A stretch of 6,496 nucleotides of DNA from Halieaceae bacterium UBA4452 (GTDB taxonomy: Bacteria; Pseudomonadota; Gammaproteobacteria; Pseudomonadales; Halieaceae). The stretch covers positions 2,927 to 9,422 of the forward strand of contig DGPA01000015.1 in the NCBI GenBank assembly GCA_002389505.1, given 5' to 3'. This document shows positions 1 through 6,475 of this stretch, piece by piece; the stretch's first letter is position 1, and each line of letters starts with the position of its first letter. The translations under genes were made by a program, and so were the position numbers. Below the pieces are notes generated by a model, which searched no databases, was not told the origin of the DNA, and saw only the letters and a list, made by a program, of their open reading frames with translations.

Positions 1-306
1 AGCTCCACCGGCAAGGTGGTCTATTAGCCCCTGAACGACGTCCTGTTCATGAGCTTTGGCGGTGACCATAATGACGGGTAAGGACTGCGTCGCTTCCTCT
101 TTCCTCAGCCGGGTCAGCAGTTCAAGGCCACTACCACCGGGCAGCATCCAATCGAGCAAAACCAAATCGGGATTTTGATCAGCGATCAGCCAGTAAGCCT
201 CTTGAATATCAGCAGCTTCCAAGCACTCAAATCCCTCAGTCTCCAAGGCAAATCTCAGCATATCTCTGAGGTCAGATTCATCATCGACAACCAAGATTTT
301 TTTCAT
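1..306 (-). CDS. phoB: PhoB-type phosphate regulon response regulator, N-terminal receiver domain (partial, cut by window edge)
   Basis: This is the first 102 codons of a two-component response regulator, which I translated by hand because the gene runs off the window. It opens MKKILVVDDES, giving the acidic pocket Asp8/Asp9. The phospho-acceptor is Asp52 within LVLLDWMLPGGSG, and Thr82 in PVIMVTAK is the switch Thr. The DWMLPGGSG stretch is characteristic of PhoB. In known PhoB proteins the PhoR kinase phosphorylates the Asp, and a C-terminal winged helix (outside this window) binds Pho boxes of phosphate-starvation genes. I chose the ATG at 306. An in-frame ATG at 312 would add Met-Thr, and the weak GAAG upstream fits either start. 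After Gly93-Leu94 the fragment reads IDHLAGGA where family members usually read ExGADDY, so about four extra residues sit at the end of helix 4. The receiver call is near certain. PhoB rather than another OmpR-family member is likely, and a phoR gene next downstream would settle it. Confidence 0.82.
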   Translation of the reverse strand, partial: MKKILVVDDESDLRDMLRFALETEGFECLEAADIQEAYWLIADQNPDLVLLDWMLPGGSGLELLTRLRKEEATQSLPVIMVTAKAHEQDVVQGLIDHLAGGA

Positions 307-383
307 AGTCATAAGTCTTCGTTTATTAAGCTAACGTTGGCAACAAGGGCCATCATCAACCGGTTTAACGTGTTCCTATTGAC

Positions 384-404
384 GACCCATGCTCAGCATG
401 GGTC
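384..404. repeat. Perfect 10-bp inverted repeat between the lipoprotein gene and phoB
   Basis: The arms GACCCATGCT and AGCATGGGTC flank a single central base. As RNA it would form an 8-bp stem with a 5-base loop. On the minus strand no T-run follows, so it is not a standard rho-independent terminator for the lipoprotein gene. On the plus strand only TTT follows, and there is no plus-strand gene to end. It could be a partial barrier to read-through into phoB, a 3'-end stabiliser, or an operator for a dimeric regulator. The dyad is certain; its role is not. Confidence 0.6.
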
Positions 405-417
405 TTTGCAAAAACCG
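402..417. repeat. Second short dyad overlapping the first
   Basis: The 16 bases read GGT-C-TTTGCAAA-A-ACC, a palindrome with one mismatched pair and a perfect TTTGCAAA core. It shares three bases with the 384-404 dyad, so both hairpins could not be fully paired in the same RNA. It is short and A/T rich and may be chance. Confidence 0.3.
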
Positions 418-443
418 TGTTATGCGGCCCAGCGACACTCACG

Positions 444-466
444 ACCAGGCTCATAGTGAGCCCGGT
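444..466 (-). terminator. Hairpin spanning the lipoprotein stop codon (possible transcript 3' end)
   Basis: On the minus strand GGCTCA-CTA-TGAGCC is a perfect 6-bp stem with a 3-base loop. Beyond one mismatch the stem is extended by three further pairs (ACC with GGT). The TGA stop of the lipoprotein gene lies in the 3' arm. No T-tract follows, so intrinsic termination is doubtful. A structure that protects or processes the 3' end is an alternative. Confidence 0.35.
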
Positions 467-3231
467 ACAGTCCAGCCTGCCCACCAGGGGTCAGACCCGT
501 CAGGATTAACTGCGCCAATGTAATCCGTGGAATCCAAGTAAGTACCATCGGCAACCGACTCGGCATAAGCGCCATTAATCGCATCCCAGTCCAGAGGGTC
601 TAGACCCACCGCTTCGGGAGCTTGCGAGCTGAGCAGCGCATCGAGCGCCGCATCGGTCTCGACCACGGTTGTGGTATCGAAGCTCGCATTGGATCCTGAC
701 AGTGTGCCGTGCACCCCTTCGCCCTGCCCGCAGTCCTGAATCCAGTTGTTAAGAACCAGTGCAGTACCAACCAGTGCTTCAGAACCGGAGCCGTTGACAT
801 TAATACAGGTATCGACGGCGGTCTCAGAGGTATCAGCAACAGTCACTACGGTGTTGTGGAAAAAGCCGCCCGAGCGCTTTTTAAAGTTCAGGCTATAGGT
901 TGCGCGATCAGCCACCTTGTCGTTGATCACCGTGACATTGGCCAGTGTTGGCTTTGACAAAAAGCCCTCTGACGAACCCTCGGTATCCATTTCAAAGGCT
1001 TCACCTTTTGAAGCGCCTTGCTTGACAATAATGTACTGAAGGTTGCCCTGATAACCCTCATCCCAATCCACTGAATCGTCATTGTTATTGGTGAATACGC
1101 CGTGCTTAACGTTGACGTTGCCACCATAAAACTCAATGCCATCATCAGAGTTGCCATGCACCTGAATGTAATCCATCTCCGTACCGTTACCCACGGCTAC
1201 CAGAGAGATACCGTTGATTTCATTACCGGTAGAGAATTCGTAGCCACCTTCAGCGACTACCACGTAGCGCAGTACACCGCTGCTGTCGTTCGGGTCATAG
1301 CCACCCGCAAAACCTGATTCTCCCTCGGAGTCGATATCGCAATAGCTGCCACCCTCACTACACTCGTTGTGTAGTCCATAGCCGTGCATGATCAGCCCAC
1401 CCCACTCACCGGATCCGTCAAGGCCTTCATCATCGGAGGAGAATACGATGGGCGCCGATTGGGTACCCATGGCCATAAGCTTGCTGCCGCGGGTGATCAC
1501 CAAGTTGGCAAAGGTGCCGGTTTTGCCCAGCACTTTTACCCCTGGCTCAATAGTCAAAGTAACGTTGCGGACTGAAGACCCATCGGCCAGCGTCCCATCG
1601 CCATTGGTCTCTAGTTGGCCATTACCATTACCGACGGTAACCCGGCCTTCCATGAGGTAGTCCACACCCGCAGTCAACGTCAGGTCAGAGGAGACAGTGG
1701 GGGGCAGCAGGCATAGACCGTCTTCCAGTTCATCCGTACCTGAAGGACAGGAGGCCTCGGGCAGGCTAGGATTACCAACGCTGCCTGCGATAGTCCAGTT
1801 AGCCCACCAGACATCGCTGCCATCGGGGTTGACCGCACCAATAAAGTCCGTTGCATCTAGGTAGTCTGCGTCTGCCACCGATTCCGGGTAGGCACTGTTA
1901 ACCGCCGCCCAATCGATCGTGTTGGACAATACCGCCGCAGATGCCTGAGAAGCGAAATTATCATCGAGCTGTGCCGCTACTGCCGCAATGGTGCCGTTAT
2001 CCAAACCCGCTACGTTTGCCAGGGTGCCGCGATCGCCAGATCCCGAGGCACAATCCTGAATCCAGTTGTTCAGAACCAGCGCCTCACCCACCAGCGCCTG
2101 TGAACCCGAGCCGTCAACATTGACGCAGGTGGTCAGAGCGGTTTCAGAATCAGGCGACACAGTGACGATCGTGTTGTGGAAAAAACCACCCGAGCGCTTC
2201 TTAAAGTTTAGGCTGTAGTCGGCTCGGTCGGCTACCTTTTCAGCCACTACCGTCACGTTTGCAAGGGTTGGCTTAGAGAGAAATCCATCGGAAGACCCCT
2301 CGGTATCCATCTCAAAAGCCTCTCCCTTAGACGCACCTTGCTTAACAATAATGTACTGCAAGTTGCCCTGATATCCCTCGTCCCAATCAACCGAGTCATC
2401 GTTGTTGTTGGTGAAAACACCGTGCTTCACATTGACCGTGCCGCCATAAAACTCGATACCGTCGTCTGAGTTGCCATGCACCTGAACGTAGTCCATTTCT
2501 GTGCCCCGGCCCACGCCAACCAGCGAGATGCCGTTGATCTCATTGCCCGTAGAAAATTCATAACCGCCCTCGGCAACGACCACATACCGCAGGACACCAC
2601 TGCTATCACCCGGATCGTAGCCACCCGCAAACCCCGACTCGCCCTCCGCATCGATGTCGCAGTAACTGCCCCCCTCCGCGCATTCATTGTGCGGCGCATA
2701 GCCATGAATGATCAGACCGCCCCATTCACCGGAGCCGTCATAGCCCTCATCGTCGGAGCTAAAGATAATCGGCGCGTCTGCGGTACCCGCTGCCAGAATT
2801 TTGCTACCCCGGGTCACGAGTAGATTGGCAAATGTGCCCGACTTTCCTAAGACCTCAACACCGGCCTCAATCGTCAATGTCACCGATTGAACATCTGCGC
2901 CATCTGCCAAAGAGCCATCACCGTTACTTTCCAGCTGACCATTACCGTTACCCACGGTCACGCGATCCGTCATCAAATATTGAACCCCTGCCGACAGCGT
3001 CAAGTCTGTCGAGATGGTAGCGGGCAATTCACACAGCCCTTCGCTGACTTCAGACGTCCCTTCAGGACAAGACACCGGGGTTTCGCCCCCCGAGTCACCG
3101 CCGCCCGAGTCACCGCCACCATTGCTCGGTGGTGCCTCAATGTTGATGGTGGTGTTGTCGCCGTCGGAGCACGCAGCAAGTAATGTCACCAAAACCGCAC
3201 TAATAAGGTGTAGCTTGATACTTCGCGTCAT
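451..3231 (-). CDS. Outer-membrane lipoprotein with two tandem 440-residue beta-helix units
   Basis: The protein has 926 residues. Residues 1-20 form a lipoprotein signal peptide (MTRSIKLHL, then a hydrophobic core) with lipobox LAAC. Cys21 would be lipidated, and Ser at +2 argues for outer-membrane sorting. A flexible Gly/Ser/Asp linker covers about 38-49. Two homologous units follow, 55-484 and 495-925. Each begins with a Cys pair (55/67 and 495/507), then has beta-helix-like strands (VTLTIEAGVEVLGK, VTRGSK, APIIFSSDDEG, SGEWGGLI). Further on come SGVLRYVVVAEGG, EINGISL, HGNSDDGIEFYGG, NNNDDSVDWDEG and a closing IGAVNPDGSD-WW-WT. This resembles the parallel beta-helix lipoproteins often seen beside TonB-dependent receptors in Bacteroidota and marine Proteobacteria. 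That family match is from memory, and I know no proven function. The gene starts 36 bases after the receptor stop, so it is probably co-transcribed. An AGGG sits 11 bases before the ATG. A surface ligand-capture partner of the receptor is inferred; no catalytic motif was recognised. Confidence 0.9.
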   Translation of the reverse strand: MTRSIKLHLISAVLVTLLAACSDGDNTTINIEAPPSNGGGDSGGGDSGGETPVSCPEGTSEVSEGLCELPATISTDLTLSAGVQYLMTDRVTVGNGNGQLESNGDGSLADGADVQSVTLTIEAGVEVLGKSGTFANLLVTRGSKILAAGTADAPIIFSSDDEGYDGSGEWGGLIIHGYAPHNECAEGGSYCDIDAEGESGFAGGYDPGDSSGVLRYVVVAEGGYEFSTGNEINGISLVGVGRGTEMDYVQVHGNSDDGIEFYGGTVNVKHGVFTNNNDDSVDWDEGYQGNLQYIIVKQGASKGEAFEMDTEGSSDGFLSKPTLANVTVVAEKVADRADYSLNFKKRSGGFFHNTIVTVSPDSETALTTCVNVDGSGSQALVGEALVLNNWIQDCASGSGDRGTLANVAGLDNGTIAAVAAQLDDNFASQASAAVLSNTIDWAAVNSAYPESVADADYLDATDFIGAVNPDGSDVWWANWTIAGSVGNPSLPEASCPSGTDELEDGLCLLPPTVSSDLTLTAGVDYLMEGRVTVGNGNGQLETNGDGTLADGSSVRNVTLTIEPGVKVLGKTGTFANLVITRGSKLMAMGTQSAPIVFSSDDEGLDGSGEWGGLIMHGYGLHNECSEGGSYCDIDSEGESGFAGGYDPNDSSGVLRYVVVAEGGYEFSTGNEINGISLVAVGNGTEMDYIQVHGNSDDGIEFYGGNVNVKHGVFTNNNDDSVDWDEGYQGNLQYIIVKQGASKGEAFEMDTEGSSEGFLSKPTLANVTVINDKVADRATYSLNFKKRSGGFFHNTVVTVADTSETAVDTCINVNGSGSEALVGTALVLNNWIQDCGQGEGVHGTLSGSNASFDTTTVVETDAALDALLSSQAPEAVGLDPLDWDAINGAYAESVADGTYLDSTDYIGAVNPDGSDPWWAGWTVPGSL
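454..1749 (-). repeat. Second copy (C-terminal) of the internal 1.3-kb coding duplication
   Basis: This encodes residues 495-926, ending at the stop codon. The cysteines 495, 507, 624, 631, 809 and 834 match those of the first copy at +440. The copy is one residue longer than the first because of a single-residue offset in the divergent segment after Cys834. Between the copies lies a ten-residue joint (VGNPSLPEAS). Nucleotide differences from the first copy are mostly at third codon positions. Confidence 0.92.
1780..3069 (-). repeat. First copy (N-terminal) of the internal 1.3-kb coding duplication
   Basis: This encodes residues 55-484 of the lipoprotein. Residues 55-394 align to 495-834 with a constant offset of 440 and no gaps, at about 83% identity by hand count (56 differences in 340). 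Residues 181-350 reach about 93%. From 395 to about 450 the copies differ strongly, then converge again on a shared SVAD-YLD-TD-IGAVNPDGSD ending. Six cysteines (55, 67, 184, 191, 369, 394) all have counterparts in the second copy. Confidence 0.92.
3089..3118. repeat. Two tandem 15-bp units in the linker-coding region
   Basis: The unit CCCGAGTCACCGCC is followed by G in the first copy and A in the second. It encodes the repeated Gly-Gly-Asp-Ser-Gly part of the lipoprotein linker just after the lipidated N-terminus. Because the unit is a multiple of three, gain or loss of copies would change tether length without shifting the frame. Confidence 0.75.
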
Positions 3232-3242
3232 AATTTTTTCAT

Positions 3243-3246
3243 CCCT
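3243..3246 (-). promoter_or_regulatory. Ribosome binding site of the lipoprotein gene
   Basis: AGGG on the minus strand lies 11 bases before the ATG at 3231, a slightly long but usable spacing. A nearer ATG at 3242 is directly adjacent to this motif and so is poorly placed to use it. This supports 3231 as the start. Confidence 0.55.
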
Positions 3247-3267
3247 GCGAGAGTCAATGTGATGGGC

Positions 3268-6200
3268 TTAAAACTGCCAGTCAAAACCCAGCTGAACAGA
3301 AGAACCCCGACGGTAGACTTGGAACACCTGCCCGCCTTGGCTGTACTTCACTTCCTCATCCAGAAGGTTTTCTAGCTTCGCCTTCAACGTGAGGGAGTCG
3401 GACATGTTGAACCGGTAGACCATATTGAGATCTAGCCTGGGCTCAAGAAACACATCGGGTTGTCCGGATACGCCGACATCGGCGATTGATTTACCGTTTT
3501 GATTCAACAGCAGCGTCAATTGATGTCCCGCGCTTATGCTGTCAAAACCAAAGATAAGGTTGGCGGTGTACTCGGGCTGACCCTGAAGGGCACGAGCTTC
3601 CTGATTCGCAGCGCTGACTTCAGATTCGATATAGGCGCCGTTGAAAGCCACAAATAGACTCTGGTCATAACCGTCACCCAAGGGAAATTCAAACCTACCA
3701 TCGACCTCAACACCGAACAGCTCTCCGCTATCGGAATTTTGAAATGTTCGTGAATTACCGGCTGAACCCGATGCCGCCTGCACCACCCGCTCAATCGGCT
3801 TGTCCATGTCTTTGTAGAACAAGGCAACCGATAAGCTGTCCATCTCCGACAGGTACCATTCCCATCGTAAGTCTGCGTTGAGAATGTCGGAAATTTCTAG
3901 GAATGGATTGCCACGAACACGAACATTGAATTCGTTGTCGTAAAAGGTCGCGTTAGCGGCCTCCTTAAAGTCTGGCCGCGCTACGGTTTGTGAAAGTGCA
4001 AAACGGACTTGCTGCGACTCGGTCACGAACCAGTTGACGCCAAGGCTGGGTAAAAAGCTGTCCTCATCAATGAGCGATTGAACGGCACCTCCACTCCCCT
4101 GTAGTGAGAACGTATCTGTCGTCTGCTTGTAAGTTTCGTAACGGCCACCCACAACCACCTGCCAGGACGCGTTGAAGGTGTGGTCATACATGGCAAACGC
4201 GCTGTTGTACTCCAATTCAGCGTCATAGCTATCTGAAGCGAGGGTTTTATCAACAAACACCAAACCAGAATTAGGGTCGTTGGAAATACCACCTTCCGTA
4301 GCAGATCCACATTGGACGCTAGACGACGTGCTGTCACAGCTATAAACCACATCGGAAACCAGCAGATTGCTGGTGCGGAGCAAGTCATCACGCACTTGAT
4401 TAACGTTAAAACCGTACGTCGCGCTCTCTGAAGTACGCTCCCGAAAAATAAGCTGAATACCCGTTGAAAGTTTGCCGAAGCTCTCTCCGGCGTCGAACAC
4501 GTCCCAGCCAAGCTGCGCCGAAACGTCGATATTGTCGTCAACCAGATCGTCGTAGCGGCGCACGATCGTGCCCGGCTCCAAAATAAAACCGTTAAACAAT
4601 TCTGACTGCTGATCATTGGGTTGCTGGAAGTCGTATTGCGACTTCAATGCCTCTGGATCGGTCGCGCTAGACGTGGCCGAAAAGTCGTATTCCCGGCGAT
4701 CAGGGGCGTAGCGATCGGCCTGACTTACAGTCGCCTGCCACTCCAAGGAAACAGAACCCAGATCGTTTAAAAAGTGCGATCCTGCGAGTTGTGTCGACAG
4801 GTACTGCCGCTCTTCCCACTGAATGGTTTGCCGAAGCAATGCCTGAAACTCATCGCCCTCCTGACCTACCGATCGCTCTAACTGGCTTTCGGTGACCCTA
4901 GAGGCCACGGTGTTCCACTCAAACGTGTGATCACCGACGTTCCAACCCACTGACAAAAACCCGTTGAACTGTACGGTGTTGGTGTATTGCCGATAGAGAA
5001 AGTTGTCTGCAACCTCACCCTGTGATTCGTAGGTGTAGCGTTCCCCATCGTCGCGCTTACTCCAGTCGTTGGAGTAGTTCATGGCGGCATAAACCCCCAC
5101 TTCAGAGGCGTCGAGAAGAAACAGATCGCCAAAGTTGAGGCCCATCTTTCCGCTGGGTGCCGCTGATTCAAAGCTGGGATCAAAACCGTCTTTCATCAAC
5201 AGGGCGCCTGCGCGTCGCAATTCTCCCGCGGTGGCGTCGTCCAAGGTAAAAACCTGGCCGGTGGTGCTATCAACCGCCTCACCGGAATTCAACATGTCAG
5301 AGATTGCCGCCAAAGCAGGATCCGCACTTCTAGCGCCGTCATCCCAGCCCATTTGGTCGAAGTCCCCCTCAAGGGCATCGACAAAAACAGTTTCCCCGGT
5401 TAAATCTGTCGTATAGCCACCTTGAATACTCATACCAAGCACACGCTCATCAGGAAATGTCTTGGTGTTAATGGCCAGGTTGCCCCCGGTAGATTCGCCC
5501 GGCATGTGGGTAAGGAAAGTCTTTTTTACATCCAACTGATTCACAAAATTGGAGGGAAACAGGTCTAAAGGAACCGTCCGTTTGGAGGGGTTGGTAGACG
5601 GCATGGTCGCGTTGTTTAGGGTAGCCGAGACATAGCGCCCACCCAGACCGCGAATAAACACATATTTATCGTCTTGAACTGAGACTCCCGGCACTCTAAC
5701 CACCGAGGCCGCTACATCAGAGTCAGCAAATCTTGCCAGCAACTCAACTCCGATTGTGTCAACGATATTGGTCGTGTCACGCTCACTGAGCTCAAGACCC
5801 GCAGGGTCGAAGCTTGCGATGACGATGACCTCTTCAAGGGTCGGTGCGGCCACCTGCATCATCATGGCTGACTCATCGATTTTGAGCACCACTGAGCGGG
5901 TGAGCCCTCCCACGACACGGAGGTTGGCCGTTTTTTCAGCCACCTGGGTCCGATAACGCCCCCTTGGCAACGTGATACTGGCCTCTCCTGATGAGTTTGT
6001 GGTTAGTGAAGCGCCGAGGCCGGCGATATAGATCGACTCATTGGTCGCAACGCTATCACCCTGTAACACCCGAATATTGAGGGTGCCCTCAGCGGCCGAT
6101 TTACGCTCCATATTGCTTTCGGTTTGCCCATAAACATCAACAAATGTCTCACCGCTCTCGAGCTGCACGACAGCATCGACTAATTGCCCAGCCCTTGAGA

Positions 6201-6465
6201 CAAAGCGCGCAGTAATGGCGCCCCCGTTAGCTTCCACGGTAACAATATGCGTGCCCTGTCCTGAGATATCGACAAGGAGAGAGCCATCTTCGCTGGTCTT
6301 GCCCACAATGGTCTGATCGAGCTGTACTTCAGTGCCCGCCGCTGGGACGTCACCGGCAAACACATAAACCAAAAGCTCATCTGCCGCTAGAGTGGGGGCA
6401 GCTGCCAACAAACCATAAAGAAAAGTGGCAACAATCGCGCATCGCGCAGTTTTAAAGAAAGACAT
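3268..6465 (-). CDS. TonB-dependent outer-membrane receptor with two N-terminal Ig-like domains
   Basis: A TonB/ExbBD-energised outer-membrane channel of 1065 residues from the ATG at 6465. An in-frame GTG at 6471 would add two residues, but the AGGAG at 6471-6475 overlaps that GTG and lies 5 bases before the ATG, so ATG is preferred. Residues 1 to about 27 form a Sec signal peptide (TLA/ADE cleavage). Two carboxypeptidase-regulatory-like domains follow, about 28-113 and 126-198. A TonB-box candidate EEVIVIA is at 211-217. The plug, about 225-345, carries IRGLGGRYVSATLNNATMPS, then VPLDLFPSN and ESTGGNLAI. The rest is a barrel ending GFDWQF with a C-terminal Phe. The plug resembles the large receptors of Caulobacter, Xanthomonas and marine gammaproteobacteria. 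The substrate cannot be read from the sequence; the lipoprotein partner and phoB downstream suggest, but do not prove, a phosphorus source. Cys710 and Cys719 may form a disulphide in a surface loop. Confidence 0.93.
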   Translation of the reverse strand: MSFFKTARCAIVATFLYGLLAAAPTLAADELLVYVFAGDVPAAGTEVQLDQTIVGKTSEDGSLLVDISGQGTHIVTVEANGGAITARFVSRAGQLVDAVVQLESGETFVDVYGQTESNMERKSAAEGTLNIRVLQGDSVATNESIYIAGLGASLTTNSSGEASITLPRGRYRTQVAEKTANLRVVGGLTRSVVLKIDESAMMMQVAAPTLEEVIVIASFDPAGLELSERDTTNIVDTIGVELLARFADSDVAASVVRVPGVSVQDDKYVFIRGLGGRYVSATLNNATMPSTNPSKRTVPLDLFPSNFVNQLDVKKTFLTHMPGESTGGNLAINTKTFPDERVLGMSIQGGYTTDLTGETVFVDALEGDFDQMGWDDGARSADPALAAISDMLNSGEAVDSTTGQVFTLDDATAGELRRAGALLMKDGFDPSFESAAPSGKMGLNFGDLFLLDASEVGVYAAMNYSNDWSKRDDGERYTYESQGEVADNFLYRQYTNTVQFNGFLSVGWNVGDHTFEWNTVASRVTESQLERSVGQEGDEFQALLRQTIQWEERQYLSTQLAGSHFLNDLGSVSLEWQATVSQADRYAPDRREYDFSATSSATDPEALKSQYDFQQPNDQQSELFNGFILEPGTIVRRYDDLVDDNIDVSAQLGWDVFDAGESFGKLSTGIQLIFRERTSESATYGFNVNQVRDDLLRTSNLLVSDVVYSCDSTSSSVQCGSATEGGISNDPNSGLVFVDKTLASDSYDAELEYNSAFAMYDHTFNASWQVVVGGRYETYKQTTDTFSLQGSGGAVQSLIDEDSFLPSLGVNWFVTESQQVRFALSQTVARPDFKEAANATFYDNEFNVRVRGNPFLEISDILNADLRWEWYLSEMDSLSVALFYKDMDKPIERVVQAASGSAGNSRTFQNSDSGELFGVEVDGRFEFPLGDGYDQSLFVAFNGAYIESEVSAANQEARALQGQPEYTANLIFGFDSISAGHQLTLLLNQNGKSIADVGVSGQPDVFLEPRLDLNMVYRFNMSDSLTLKAKLENLLDEEVKYSQGGQVFQVYRRGSSVQLGFDWQF

Positions 6466-6470
6466 GAACA

Positions 6471-6475
6471 CTCCT
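6471..6475 (-). promoter_or_regulatory. Ribosome binding site deciding the receptor start
   Basis: AGGAG on the minus strand, 5 bases before the ATG at 6465. It shares its last base with the alternative GTG at 6471, which would leave that GTG no spacer. Only 21 bases of sequence remain upstream in the window, so promoter and operator sites cannot be judged. Confidence 0.75.

Noticed and set aside
300..320. Possible Pho box (TTCATAGTCATAAGTC) at the phoB start
   Set aside because: The TCATA repeats are 6 bases apart, not the 11-base period of Pho boxes. They overlap the start codon, and no CTGTCA-like half site is seen in 307-450.
320..350. Sigma-70-like promoter before phoB (TTGTTG and TAATAA)
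   Set aside because: The spacing is about 12 bases and the -35 match is poor. I could not find a pair with 16-18 base spacing, so no promoter is called.
358..370. AACCGGTT palindrome and its partial likeness to GTTAACCGG upstream of the receptor (6485-6496)
   Set aside because: The shared match is too short (GTTAA and CCGG with an indel) to support a common operator.
175..456. Plus-strand open frame of 93 codons
   Set aside because: It lies antisense to phoB and the intergenic gap. The minus frame encodes a clear receiver domain, and the plus product has no recognisable motif.
709..3262. Other open frames of 60-115 codons opposite or within the lipoprotein gene, several appearing twice at similar offsets
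   Set aside because: They are shadows of the duplicated coding sequence. Their pairing (for example near 1102 and 2476) simply follows the internal repeat.
3232..3267. Possible terminator or promoter between receptor and lipoprotein genes
   Set aside because: The 36 bases contain no stem and no -35/-10 pair. The spacing fits co-transcription.
4023..4616. Minus-strand 197-codon open frame inside the receptor gene
   Set aside because: It is out of frame within a continuous receptor barrel coding region, with no signal, domain or ribosome-binding evidence.
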